Assembly: GCF_002564045.1 (NCBI RefSeq)
Contig: NZ_PDJK01000002.1
Coordinates: forward strand, 558,001 to 622,000
Length of the DNA: 64,000 bases
Direction of reading: 5' to 3'
Source: Amycolatopsis sulphurea
GTDB taxonomy: Bacteria > Actinomycetota > Actinomycetes > Mycobacteriales > Pseudonocardiaceae
Each line of letters opens with the position of its first letter. The stretch's first letter is position 1. This document shows positions 36,498-45,255 of this stretch, piece by piece. Below the pieces are notes generated by a model. That model had not been told where the DNA came from and ran no database searches. It saw nothing but the letters and a program-made list of their open reading frames with translations. Both the position numbers and the translations under genes were made by a program.

Positions 36498-37009
36498 TCG
36501 CCACCAAACGGCGAATCCCCCACTCAGCCAGCCCAACACCGCCCCCTTCGTTCACCGTCCCCCACCAAGCGACCGAACCGGAACTCCGCAACGCCAACGT
36601 GGCCAGCATGTCTCGCCGCCAAACGGCAACAGCCGCCAACGGCTGACCATCAACCCACTCTGGACCAGTCCGTCGCCGTTTTTCGGCAACGATCCGAGCA
36701 ACCCACCGACCGGGCCGATCGGCACCTGTCGGTGGGTTGCCACCACGAGGCGACGGCGTCATCGCCGCCATCGGAGAACGACCGGTCCATCGTTCGGGAG
36801 AACTGGCGGCAGCACAAGCAGCCCGGATCGCCAGTCAGGATTCGCCGCCGATCGGCGAAACGAGTGCATCGCAGGCCCACCCCTGGGGAATCGACGAGGC
36901 TTCCCAGCGGCACACCCAGTCCGATCGCCGATCATTGCTCCGGCAACGCCGCCGGCCACGCGCCACCGCACCTCGGAGCCCGATTCCAGAGTTGCCGTTC
37001 AGCGGCAAC
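36498..37009. repeat. Cluster of short hairpin repeats, group 2
   Basis: Hairpins occur at 36498-36514 (TCGCC/GGCGA), 36631-36644 (AGCCG/CGGCT), 36672-36690 (GTCGCCG-TTTTT-CGGCAAC, one mismatch) and 36736-36754 (GTTGCC/GGCGAC). Two more are perfect 7-bp stems: 36841-36859 (TTCGCCG-CCGAT-CGGCGAA) and 36991-37009 (GTTGCCG-TTCAG-CGGCAAC). A partial copy lies near 36613. No gene is supported between 36432 and 37096. Confidence 0.75.
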
Positions 37010-37056
37010 GGCCGGCCACCGTCACGGAGTCACCGCGTGGCACAGCCGCAGGCCAT

Positions 37057-37080
37057 CTTGTAGCATGCACTTGATACAAG
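37057..37080. promoter_or_regulatory. Candidate operator of the membrane protein/GntR operon
   Basis: CTTGTA and TACAAG form a perfect 6-bp inverted repeat with 12 bases between, ending 16 bp before the first start codon. Autoregulation by the YtrA-type GntR protein of the operon is a natural reading, not shown. Confidence 0.45.
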
Positions 37081-37096
37081 AGGAAGGGTCTCCACC

Positions 37097-37840
37097 ATGA
37101 ACTCCGATAACGTACTGGCTGTCGCGATCAGCTGCGGCGTGTTCGGTCTCGTCATCCTCATCGTGCTGTGGCCCGGTGATCGGCAAGGAGTCCGCCTGCT
37201 CACCAAGTGGGGGGTGCCCGAGCCGAGCCCGGACCAGGTGTCGGTCGCTGTGCGCTATTTGCGCCGTCGCCGGTTCTGGTATCCGTGGCTGTTCATCGGT
37301 ATTCCGCTCATCCCCCAACTGAAAAGTCTCCCGATCATGGGCGGCGCGGGCGCTGTGGTGATCGTGGCGCTGCTCGGCGGGCTGATCGCCGAGGTGGTCG
37401 CACAACGCCCAGCCCGTCAGGCTCGGCGAGAAGCTGTGCTCACCACCCGCCGGGTGCTCGACTTCGCTCCTTTGTGGACCTTCATCGTCGCAGGCCTGGC
37501 CGAACTCGGCGCCGTCGTGCGTCTCGCCATTTCGGGGCAATGGGCCGCATTGGGGCTGGTCCTCGTTGCTGCAGCCGTGGCATGGGGCATGGTGCTTCTC
37601 GCCGTCCGCCGGCCAGCCACCGGCGACGCGGAGGTCGACATGGTGCTCCGGACCCGCAGCGCCCGTGTCGCCGTCGGCCTGACCACGGGCACCGCCGCGA
37701 TGGCCGGCTGGATTCCGAGCGGCAAGATGCAGTTCCCCACCTTTGTGGCCATCTTGGTGACCCTCGCAGTCTTCTCCGCGATCGCCGGTCCACCCCCACG
37801 GAAGAAGAAGGACCGCACCACTCCTGCCCCGGCACGGTAA
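37097..37840 (+). CDS. Multi-spanning membrane protein of unknown function
   Basis: The 247-residue protein has about six predicted membrane helices (near residues 5-25, 60-78, 80-100, 122-145, 148-168, 195-230) and a basic C-terminal tail, RKKKDRTTPAPAR. The ATG at 37097 follows AGAGGAAGGG. It shares one base with the downstream GntR gene (TAATG), so the two are coupled. YtrA-type regulators normally control ABC transporters or membrane proteins such as this one. I recognise no catalytic motif. Confidence 0.82.
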   Translation: MNSDNVLAVAISCGVFGLVILIVLWPGDRQGVRLLTKWGVPEPSPDQVSVAVRYLRRRRFWYPWLFIGIPLIPQLKSLPIMGGAGAVVIVALLGGLIAEVVAQRPARQARREAVLTTRRVLDFAPLWTFIVAGLAELGAVVRLAISGQWAALGLVLVAAAVAWGMVLLAVRRPATGDAEVDMVLRTRSARVAVGLTTGTAAMAGWIPSGKMQFPTFVAILVTLAVFSAIAGPPPRKKKDRTTPAPAR

Positions 37841-38232
37841 TGCCGCTACGAGTAGTCGTCGAAACAGAAAGCGGCGTTCCGCCGTGGCGGCAGGTGCACG
37901 ACCAGATCGTCCGAGCCATCACGACCGGAGCACTCCCCCGGGACGCCCGGCTCCCGCCGATCCGCCAGCTTTCCCGAGATCTCGGGCTCGCGTCCGGCAC
38001 GGTCGCCCGGGTGTACCGCGAACTCGAGACCGCAGGCTGGGTCACGACGGCCCGAGCACGCGGAACAGTCGTGACGGGTCCGGCCGATCGACCGGACCCG
38101 CACATGCTGCTCCGCGAGGCCGCCGCCGAGTACGTGCTTCGTGCACACGAACTCGGTGTCGACCAGGCTGCGGCTGTCGCGGCTGTGCAGGCGGCGCTGG
38201 AAAGCCGGAGCGTGGACGCACCTCGGCCCTGA
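37840..38232 (+). CDS. GntR-family regulator, YtrA subfamily
   Basis: The 130-residue protein is a compact GntR regulator. A winged helix (PPWRQVHDQIVRAITTGAL...LPPIRQLSRDLGLASGTVARVYRELETAGWV) is followed by about 50 helical residues for dimerisation and no large ligand domain. This is the YtrA layout. The start overlaps the membrane-protein stop by one base. It probably represses the operon through the CTTGTA repeat upstream. Confidence 0.9.
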   Translation: MPLRVVVETESGVPPWRQVHDQIVRAITTGALPRDARLPPIRQLSRDLGLASGTVARVYRELETAGWVTTARARGTVVTGPADRPDPHMLLREAAAEYVLRAHELGVDQAAAVAAVQAALESRSVDAPRP

Positions 38233-38729
38233 AACCAGGCAACCGAATCCAGGCAGCGGCGTGAAAGCCGGGAACACGAGACCAGGCAAGGGAAACCAGG
38301 AGGCGAGTACAAGCAGGTCGAAGTCGCCCACCCAGCAAGCAAGTAGCAGCGAATTGCCACCAGCAGTGGGCACTGGGGCCTGGATTACGCAGAGCCTCCG
38401 GACGGACCGGTCGGGCTCCGCAAAACCGGCCTCGGACGACTGGTTCGCCGAGAGTTGTTGCCCGCCAGTGATACCCCGCTACTCGATCTCAGCTCACACC
38501 ACCGCAACCGGAAATCGGTCTCCAGCCCAGGCGCCGGGTTCCGGGAACCTGGCGCCGATGGCCGGCTCCAGGAAGCAGGGACCCGGCACACGTCCGACCG
38601 GCGCGGTTTTCGCCGTTCTGCGAACCATTTTCCACACGGCGCGGGCGCACCTCCTTCTGCCCGTGCAGTTCCCCGGTTCGCTTGCCGGACGAGACCTGGA
38701 AAGACCGGCCTCGGCGCGAAGAAGTGCGG
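38230..38729. other. Gene-free stretch with short CCAGGCA repeats
   Basis: Four copies of a GARACCAGGCAA-like unit lie within 38230-38300, starting in the GntR stop codon. Further on are scattered GC-rich inverted repeats, including the strong one at 38530-38556. Open frames here have no ribosome-binding sites and no recognisable protein pattern. Confidence 0.55.
38530..38556. terminator. Near-perfect palindrome between convergent genes
   Basis: Two 13-base arms, beginning GGCGCCGGGTTCC, pair with one G-T wobble around a single central base. It lies between the convergent GntR and arginase-fold genes and could end transcription from either side. Confidence 0.45.
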
Positions 38730-38732
38730 GAA

Positions 38733-39530
38733 TCAGCTCTTCATCAGCACCCTCCCCACTGCGGCCAGAATCGGTTCCAGAGCGCTGACTTCCGCACTCG
38801 CGCACTCGGTGATACCGGCGCCGACGACGTCCATTCCGGACAGTTCGTCGATTGCCTCGACCAGTTCGCCGATCGTGCGGCCGCCCGGCTCCGGACGGTT
38901 CAGCCCACCGAATTCAGCCGGGTCGAGGACATCCAGATCCAGGTGCAGGTAGACCCGGTCGGCGCCGGCCGAGCGCAGCGCGCCGACGACGTCGTCGGCC
39001 CGCACCGCGAGCCCGGCGGCGATGGCTTGTTCTTCCGCGGGATCGAGGGCACGGGTGCCGGACAGCACCACCCGGCCCGGAACGAGCGCGGGATCGGCGG
39101 CGAACTCCTCGTCGCCCTCACCGAACAACGAACGCAGCACCATGCCGTGGAATGCGCCCGAGGGCGAGGAATCCGCGGTGTTCAGATCCGCGTGCGCATC
39201 GAACCACGCGATGCCCAGCCCGGATCCGTAGCGGAACCGGGCGACGCTGACCGGGATCAGTTCCACGCCGCAATCGCCGCCGATGGTCAGCACCGGGCCT
39301 TCCGGTGCCTCGAGAGCGGCCAGGTGGGACTGCCGATTCGGGCCCGTGAGCGAGGTCCGATTGGCGATCCCGGCCACAACGCTGGACGGCGCGGGATCCT
39401 GGCGAACATGGTGCACCGGCCGGCCGAGTACATGCCCGGCCAGCTCGGAAAGCGCAAGACAACCGTCGATCAGGCCCCGGGCACGGGGACCGATCGCACC
39501 CTGCCACTGCGGCACCGCGTTGATCAGCAT
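38733..39530 (-). CDS. Arginase/agmatinase-superfamily protein with an altered metal motif
   Basis: The 265-residue protein has the ureohydrolase fold. The manganese motifs DAHAD (Asp111, His113, Asp115) and HLDLDVLDP are present. The first motif, normally GGDHS/T, reads GGDCG with Cys87 in place of the metal-binding histidine. Related actinobacterial arginase-family proteins share this change, so the substrate may not be arginine or agmatine. The ATG at 39528-39530 is clear. It is divergent from the large hairpin that ends pyc. Confidence 0.85.
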   Translation of the reverse strand: MLINAVPQWQGAIGPRARGLIDGCLALSELAGHVLGRPVHHVRQDPAPSSVVAGIANRTSLTGPNRQSHLAALEAPEGPVLTIGGDCGVELIPVSVARFRYGSGLGIAWFDAHADLNTADSSPSGAFHGMVLRSLFGEGDEEFAADPALVPGRVVLSGTRALDPAEEQAIAAGLAVRADDVVGALRSAGADRVYLHLDLDVLDPAEFGGLNRPEPGGRTIGELVEAIDELSGMDVVGAGITECASAEVSALEPILAAVGRVLMKS

Positions 39531-39576
39531 GCGATCGACGCTAGCGCGCCCACCCCCGTCAAGGCGAGCCCAAAAT

Positions 39577-39627
39577 GTAGTGATGGGCCCTTTCGCTCCA
39601 TTCCGGAGCGAAAGGGCCCATCACTAC
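39577..39627. terminator. Strong terminator hairpin after pyruvate carboxylase
   Basis: Two perfectly complementary 23-base arms, starting GTAGTGATGGGCCC, enclose an ATTCC loop. On the minus strand it comes 25 bases after the pyc stop and is followed by CATTTTG. It also insulates the divergent arginase-fold gene from read-through. Confidence 0.85.
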
Positions 39628-39651
39628 CGATAAAACTGGCGCGGCGGGGTG

Positions 39652-42600
39652 CTATTCGAGCACGATGAGGAGGTCCCCGCCCTCGACCTGCTGAACGGAG
39701 GTGATAGCCAGCCGACCGACCCTGCCCGCCACCGAAGCGGTGATCGACGCTTCCATCTTCATCGCCTCGATCGTCGCCACGGTCGCTCCGGCTGCCACCT
39801 GGTCGCCTTCGGCCACCTGCAGCGTCACCACGCCGGCGAACGGCGCGGCGATCTGCTTCGGGTTGCCCTTGTCGGCCTTCTCGGTGGCCGGAATGTCCGA
39901 GGCGATCGACCGGTCCCGGATCTGGATCGGCCGGAGCTGGCCGTTGAGCGTGGACATGACAGTCCGCATGCCGCGCTCGTCGGCTTCGCCGATGGCTTCC
40001 AGCTCGATGAGCAGCCGGACACCGGGTTCGAGGTCGACCGAGTACTCCTCGCCCGGCCGCAGCCCGTAGAAGAAGTCCTTGCTGGGCAACACACTGGTGT
40101 CGCCGTAGGCCTCGCGGTGGGTCAGGAACTCCTTGGCAGGCCCGGGGAACAGCAGCCGGTTCAGCGCGCCGCGCCGGTCGTCGGTCAGCTCCTTGTGGTC
40201 CTCTTCGGACAGTTCCACCACCGGCTTTGCGGCCGGTCGGCCTTCGAGTGCCTTGGTGCGGAACGGTTCCGGCCAGCCGCCCGGCGGGTCACCGAGTTCA
40301 CCGCGCAGGAAGCCGATCACCGAATCGGGGATGTCGAACCGGTTCGGCTCGGCTTCGAAGTCGGCCGGGGAGACCCCGGCGCCGACGAGGTGCAGGGCGA
40401 GGTCGCCGACCACTTTGGACGACGGCGTCACCTTCACCAGGTGGCCGAGAATCCGGTCCGCCGCGGCGTACATCGCCTCGATGTCCTCGAAGCGGTCACC
40501 GAGCCCGAGCGCAATGGCCTGAGTGCGCAGGTTCGACAGCTGACCACCGGGGATTTCGTGGTGGTACACGCGGCCCGTGGGCGAAGCGAGGCCGGCCTCG
40601 AACGGCGCGTAGATCTTGCGCACGCTCTCCCAGTAGGGCTCGAGGTCGCCGATCGCCTGGAGGTCGAGGCCGGTGCTGTGCGCCGAATGGTCGGTGGCCG
40701 CGACGATGGAGCCGAGCGAAGGCTGCGAGGTGGTGCCTGCCATGGACGACACGGCGCCGTCGACCGCGTCCACGCCGGCCTGGATCGCGGACAGGTAGGT
40801 GGCCAGCTGGCCACCCGCGGTGTCGTGCGTGTGCAGGTGTACCGGCAGGTCGAATTCCTTGCGCAGCGCGGTCACGAGCCGGGCTGCGGCGGGAGCGCGG
40901 AGCAGGCCCGCCATGTCCTTGATGGCGAGGACGTGCGCGCCGGCGCCGACGATCTGCTCGGCCAGCTTGAGATAGTAGTCGAGGGTGTAGAGCTTTTCGT
41001 TCGGATCGGACAGATCGGAGGTGTAGCAGAGGGCGACCTCGGCGACGGCAGCGCCGGTTTCGCGGACCGCCTCGATGGCCGGGCGCATCTGCTCGACGTC
41101 GTTGAGCGCGTCGAAGATGCGGAAGATGTCGATCCCGGTCGCGGTCGCCTCCTCGACGAAGGCCGTGGTGACCTCGGTCGGGTAAGGCGTGTAGCCGACG
41201 GTGTTGCGACCGCGCAGGAGCATCTGGAGGCAGATGTTCGGCACGGCCTTGCGCAGCCTCTCCAGGCGTTCCCACGGATCTTCGGCCAGGAAGCGCAACG
41301 CGACATCGTAGGTCGCGCCGCCCCAGCATTCGAGGGAGAGCAGTTGCGGCACGGTCGCGGCGACGACCGGCGCCACGGCGAGCAGGTCCTTCGTGCGGAC
41401 CCGGGTCGCGAGGAGCGACTGGTGGGCGTCGCGGAAGGTCGTGTCGGTGACGCCGAGCAGGGGCGATTCCCGCAGCCAGCGCGCGAACCCGTCCGGGCCC
41501 AGTTCGGTGAGCTTCTGCTTGGAGCCGTCCGGCGGGGTCAGGTCGGCGGGCAGCGTCGGCAGTTTGGTCGCGGCGTCAGGGGTACGCGGGCGTTCGCCGT
41601 GGGGACGGTTCACCGTCTGGTCGGCGAGGTAGGTCAGCAGCCGCGTACCTCGGTCGGCGGAATGTCGCGCGGTGAGCAGATGCGGCCGTTCCTCGATGAA
41701 CGACGTGGTCACGCGGCCTTCGCGGAAGTCCGGGTCGTCGAGCACCGCCTGCAGGAACGGGATGTTCGTCGCCACGCCACGGATGCGGAACTCGGCGACG
41801 GCACGACGGGCCCGGCCGACCGCGGTGCGGAAATCACGGCCGCGGCAGGTGAGTTTCACCAGAAGCGAGTCGAAGTGGGCACTGATTTCCGTGCCGGAGA
41901 AGGCGGTTCCGCCGTCGAGCCGGATGCCGGAGCCGCCCGGGGAACGGTAGGCACTGATCATGCCGGTGTCCGGGCGGAAACCGTTCGCCGGATCCTCGGT
42001 GGTGATGCGGCACTGGAGCGCGGCGCCGCGGAGGTAGATCCGGTCCTGCGAGAGACCGAGGTCGTCGAGGGTCTCCCCGGCGGCGATGCGCAGCTGGGAC
42101 TGCACGAGATCGACGTCGGTGACCTCTTCGGTCACCGTGTGCTCGACCTGGATGCGCGGGTTCATCTCGATGAAGACGTGGTTGCCCTTGCGGTCGAGCA
42201 GGAACTCGACGGTGCCGGCGTTGCGATAGCCGATCTGGCGGGCGAACCGCACCGCGTCGGCGCAGATGCGGTCCCGCAGCTCGGGGTCGAGATTCGGCGC
42301 GGGGGCCAGCTCGACCACCTTCTGGTGGCGACGCTGGACCGAACAATCGCGCTCGAAGAGGTGAATCACGTTGCCCTCACCGTCGGCAAGGATCTGCACC
42401 TCGATGTGCCGCGGTTCGACCACGGCTTTCTCGAGGAACACCGTCGGATCGCCGAAGGCCGATTCGGCCTCGCGTGCGGCGGCCTCGATGGACTCGCGCA
42501 GCAACGCCGGGTCCTCGACCCGCCGCATTCCGCGCCCGCCACCGCCGGCGACCGCCTTCACGAACACCGGGAAGCCGAGCTCGTCGGCCGCGGCGACCAG

Positions 42601-43029
42601 TTCGTCGATGTCGCTCGACGGCTGCGAGGAGCCGAGGACCGGAACACCGGCCTCCCGGGCCGCCTTCACGGCGCGAGCCTTGTTCCCGGTCAGTTCGAGG
42701 ATGTCCGCCGACGGACCCACGAAGGTGATGCCCGCTTCTTCGCAGGCGCGGGCGAGGTCGGGATTCTCCGACAGGAAGCCGTAACCCGGGTAGATCGCAT
42801 CGGCGCCGGCCTTCTTGGCGGCGGTAACGATCTCCTCGACCGAGAGGTAGGCACGGACCGGGTGCCCCGGTTCGCCGATCTCATAGGCTTCGTCGGCCTT
42901 CAGCCGATGCAGTGAGTTACGGTCCTCGTGCGGAAACACGGCGACCGTGCCCGCGCCCAGTTCGTAGCCCGCGCGGAACGCCCGGATGGCGATCTCCCCG
43001 CGGTTGGCCACCAGCACCTTGCGGAACAT
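39652..43029 (-). CDS. pyc: Pyruvate carboxylase
   Basis: The 1125-residue biotin enzyme carboxylates pyruvate to oxaloacetate. The biotin carboxylase domain (about residues 1-450) has GGGGRGMRRV and the EMNPRIQVEHTVTEE signature. The carboxyltransferase domain (about 520-800) has DTTFRDAHQSLLATRVR and the metal-site HTHDTAGG. The C-terminal biotin carrier domain has EAMKMEA, with biotinylated Lys1091. Length and order are those of the single-chain enzyme. The gene matches the position of mycobacterial pca near rsmD and recG. Confidence 0.97.
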   Translation of the reverse strand: MFRKVLVANRGEIAIRAFRAGYELGAGTVAVFPHEDRNSLHRLKADEAYEIGEPGHPVRAYLSVEEIVTAAKKAGADAIYPGYGFLSENPDLARACEEAGITFVGPSADILELTGNKARAVKAAREAGVPVLGSSQPSSDIDELVAAADELGFPVFVKAVAGGGGRGMRRVEDPALLRESIEAAAREAESAFGDPTVFLEKAVVEPRHIEVQILADGEGNVIHLFERDCSVQRRHQKVVELAPAPNLDPELRDRICADAVRFARQIGYRNAGTVEFLLDRKGNHVFIEMNPRIQVEHTVTEEVTDVDLVQSQLRIAAGETLDDLGLSQDRIYLRGAALQCRITTEDPANGFRPDTGMISAYRSPGGSGIRLDGGTAFSGTEISAHFDSLLVKLTCRGRDFRTAVGRARRAVAEFRIRGVATNIPFLQAVLDDPDFREGRVTTSFIEERPHLLTARHSADRGTRLLTYLADQTVNRPHGERPRTPDAATKLPTLPADLTPPDGSKQKLTELGPDGFARWLRESPLLGVTDTTFRDAHQSLLATRVRTKDLLAVAPVVAATVPQLLSLECWGGATYDVALRFLAEDPWERLERLRKAVPNICLQMLLRGRNTVGYTPYPTEVTTAFVEEATATGIDIFRIFDALNDVEQMRPAIEAVRETGAAVAEVALCYTSDLSDPNEKLYTLDYYLKLAEQIVGAGAHVLAIKDMAGLLRAPAAARLVTALRKEFDLPVHLHTHDTAGGQLATYLSAIQAGVDAVDGAVSSMAGTTSQPSLGSIVAATDHSAHSTGLDLQAIGDLEPYWESVRKIYAPFEAGLASPTGRVYHHEIPGGQLSNLRTQAIALGLGDRFEDIEAMYAAADRILGHLVKVTPSSKVVGDLALHLVGAGVSPADFEAEPNRFDIPDSVIGFLRGELGDPPGGWPEPFRTKALEGRPAAKPVVELSEEDHKELTDDRRGALNRLLFPGPAKEFLTHREAYGDTSVLPSKDFFYGLRPGEEYSVDLEPGVRLLIELEAIGEADERGMRTVMSTLNGQLRPIQIRDRSIASDIPATEKADKGNPKQIAAPFAGVVTLQVAEGDQVAAGATVATIEAMKMEASITASVAGRVGRLAITSVQQVEGGDLLIVLE

Positions 43030-43114
43030 GCCCGGCCCTTCCCGTTGCGGATCGGTATCGTAGGCACGTTACCCGGTTTTTCCCGCTGTCCGGGAGCTGC
43101 CGTCCAAGTGATGG

Positions 43115-43146
43115 ACATCATGCACACCGACCTGCGTGCATGATGT
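43115..43146. terminator. Inverted repeat between the subtilase and pyc
   Basis: ACATCATGCAC and GTGCATGATGT are perfect 11-bp arms around a 10-base loop. The repeat is 27 bp past the subtilase stop and 86 bp before the pyc start, so it may terminate the first or regulate the second. Confidence 0.5.
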
Positions 43147-43172
43147 GTGCGCCACGGGCCGTCGCACAACAG

Positions 43173-44105
43173 TCACGCGCCAGCTGCAGGCAGCGTGCAC
43201 AAAAGCCGGTTCGCCGTTCCGGAAGGAACGTTCTTGAGCAGATTCGGCGTCGCGGCTTGGACCAGCCCCGCGTTGACCATGGAAGGCGAAGCGTCCGGGT
43301 GCTCCGCCCGGTAGATCGCGGCGGCTCCGGCTGCCACCGCGGCGGCCATCGAAGTGCCGGACATCGTGCCGGAGGCGGGCGATCCGGCGAGTGGCGCGGG
43401 AACGTCGACACCGGGCGCGTACAGATCGATCGGTGTGCCGAAGTTGGAAAAGCTCGCGGCTTGATCCTGGACGTCACTGGCCCCGACGGTGAGCGCGTCG
43501 GCGGCCCTGGCGGGCGAAGTCTGCGCCGCGTCGGCGCTGCCTTCCCCGGCCGGGACGACGATCGGCATCACCGCGGCGAGGTCGCCGACCGCCTTGTCGA
43601 GCTGATCATTGGGCACGCCGCCGATGCCGAGCACGGCGACTGCCGGCTGGTGCGCGTTCTTCGCGACCCAGTCCAGACCCGCGATGATGGTGTCCGTGGA
43701 GCCGCCGCCGTCCTTGTCCAGTACCCGGACGGGAAAGATCTGCGCAGCCTTGGCGACCCCATAGGTGCGACCGGCGACGATCCCGGCGACCCGGGTGCCG
43801 TGACCATTGGTGTCCGAGGTGTCCGTGCCCTGGCCGAGAAAATCCTTGCCCGGCAGGACGCGGCCCTGCAGATCGGGGTGTTTGGCGTCCACGCCGCTGT
43901 CGATCACGTAGACGGTGACCTCCGCGGCGTCCGCATCGTAGTGGTACTTCTGGTCGAGCCCGCTTCGCTGATCGATCCGGTCGAGCGCCCAGCTCGGCGG
44001 ATTGCCTTGGGTCCCGCCCGCCGCCAACGCCGGCGTCTGCACGCCGGTGACCAGCAGAAACGTCATAGTTGCCGAAAAAAGACCACGCGCCGCTCGGTTC
44101 CGCAT
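43173..44105 (-). CDS. Secreted S8-family serine protease homologue
   Basis: The 310-residue protein has a signal peptide (about residues 1-29) and a subtilisin domain with the triad Asp69 in VIDSGVD, His102 in NGHGTRVAG and Ser252 in SGTSMAAA. The oxyanion-hole asparagine, normally in AAGN, is replaced: VVPAGEGS has Glu188. The strand normally reading NMSLGG is VLGIGG. Activity may therefore be weak or altered. There is no obvious propeptide and only one cysteine-containing segment near the end. A role similar to mycosins is possible, but no ESX genes are nearby. Confidence 0.85.
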   Translation of the reverse strand: MRNRAARGLFSATMTFLLVTGVQTPALAAGGTQGNPPSWALDRIDQRSGLDQKYHYDADAAEVTVYVIDSGVDAKHPDLQGRVLPGKDFLGQGTDTSDTNGHGTRVAGIVAGRTYGVAKAAQIFPVRVLDKDGGGSTDTIIAGLDWVAKNAHQPAVAVLGIGGVPNDQLDKAVGDLAAVMPIVVPAGEGSADAAQTSPARAADALTVGASDVQDQAASFSNFGTPIDLYAPGVDVPAPLAGSPASGTMSGTSMAAAVAAGAAAIYRAEHPDASPSMVNAGLVQAATPNLLKNVPSGTANRLLCTLPAAGA

Positions 44106-44522
44106 GCCTGGGTCGTATCCCGGTCGCCATCGGGCGGCAACTCGGCGTCACACGATGGGCTGGTCCCGTGCCGGAAGCCGGTCGACCGCGCCGCACGAGC
44201 GGGGACACTGGGGTTGCTGCCCAGCGGATGGTGATGAAGTGAGAACGCGCTGTTGCCGTTGATCGGCACCTGATCGGCGCGAGGACATCGGTGATCAACC
44301 GGCCGATGTATCGGGCGCGCTGCATGACGGCTCCCTGTCGTGAGCGGTGCTTTGTGCCGTCGCGCATCGCGGGAATGCGGTGAAGCAGGCCGAGTCGCCG
44401 AGCCTCCGGTCCAAGCTTGCGTTCGTTGAGGGCTTCGCCCCTCGGCGGCGACTGGCAACTCCTGCGTGGTGAGGCAGGAGTATGGCTGGCTTGAGTGTCG
44501 TTGCCGAAAAACGGCGAAACGG
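44106..44522. repeat. Gene-free stretch with further short hairpin repeats
   Basis: Members of the GTTGCCG/CGGC[AG]A[AC] hairpin family lie near 44123-44141, 44251-44271 and at 44500-44518 (GTTGCCG-AAAAA-CGGCGAA). No open frame here has coding character. The stretch separates the subtilase from two broken genes. Confidence 0.6.
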
Positions 44523-45216
44523 CTACTGGCGCGGCACGTGGCTGCTGACTGACATGGTCGGCAGATAGACAAGCGCGTCGAAAGCCTGCACGACATCAAC
44601 GGGTGTGAACAGGTGTGCATGCCGGATGCTCGATGGCCCTGGCTCGTCGTTCGCCCGGTGTTGCCGCAAATCGACCACGCAGGGACCCGCTCCCGCCAGA
44701 GCAGATTCGACGCTGCCGTCGACGGGTGCCGGCAACTCCTGCTCGAATACGCGGAAGCCGAGGCGTTCACCTTCATCGGGCACGAGGCCAGTCGTGGTCC
44801 CGGCGCCGGCGGTGAGCCCGAGAGCGAAGTACTCGCCGCCGAACTCTTCTGCCAGATGGACACCGGCTGACGGGAAGGCCATGTTCGGCATCGGCGAGAA
44901 GGGCATGCGCTGGAGGTGCCCGTTATGGGTCATCAGGATGATCTTCTTGTCGCCACCGTGAAGTTCGTCCAGGAGCTTCACGGTCGCCGCCATGTAGATG
45001 TCGCGCGACGAGCCTTGCAGCGCCGGAAGTCATGGCGGCCAGTTCGCGGAGATACATGTCGATACGGAGCGCGCCGATTGCGTGATGTTCGGCAATGGAC
45101 TGAAGTTTCCGTTCGCTCCGTTGCCGATGGACTGGGGCCAGTGAGCGGAGATGGGCCACCAAAGAAGTCAGCGCCGTGGTGGCCGCGTCTGGGGACTGAG
45201 CTTCAACGCTCGGGAG
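44523..45216 (-). pseudogene. Erythromycin esterase-like gene, truncated and frameshifted
   Basis: Two overlapping frames together encode the C-terminal half of an erythromycin-esterase-family hydrolase. The upstream frame (45216 down to about 45030) includes SLVAHLRSLAPV and IDMYLRELAAM. The other frame (about 45030 to 44523) continues LQGSSRDIYMAATVKLLDEL and contains the conserved HNGHLQR. The shift falls near 45030. The N-terminal half is missing; a TGA at 45217-45219 closes the frame upstream. A protein of about 156 residues from 44993 could still be made but would lack most of the active site. Confidence 0.75.
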
Positions 45217-45255
45217 TCAGCATTCACGACGCCCCCAGCACGAGGGCGCCCGGCC

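Noticed and set aside
44563..44863. Large minus-strand frame joining the subtilase upstream region
   Set aside because: Frames crossing 44.06-44.86 kb are out of phase with the esterase-like homology and pass through hairpin repeats.
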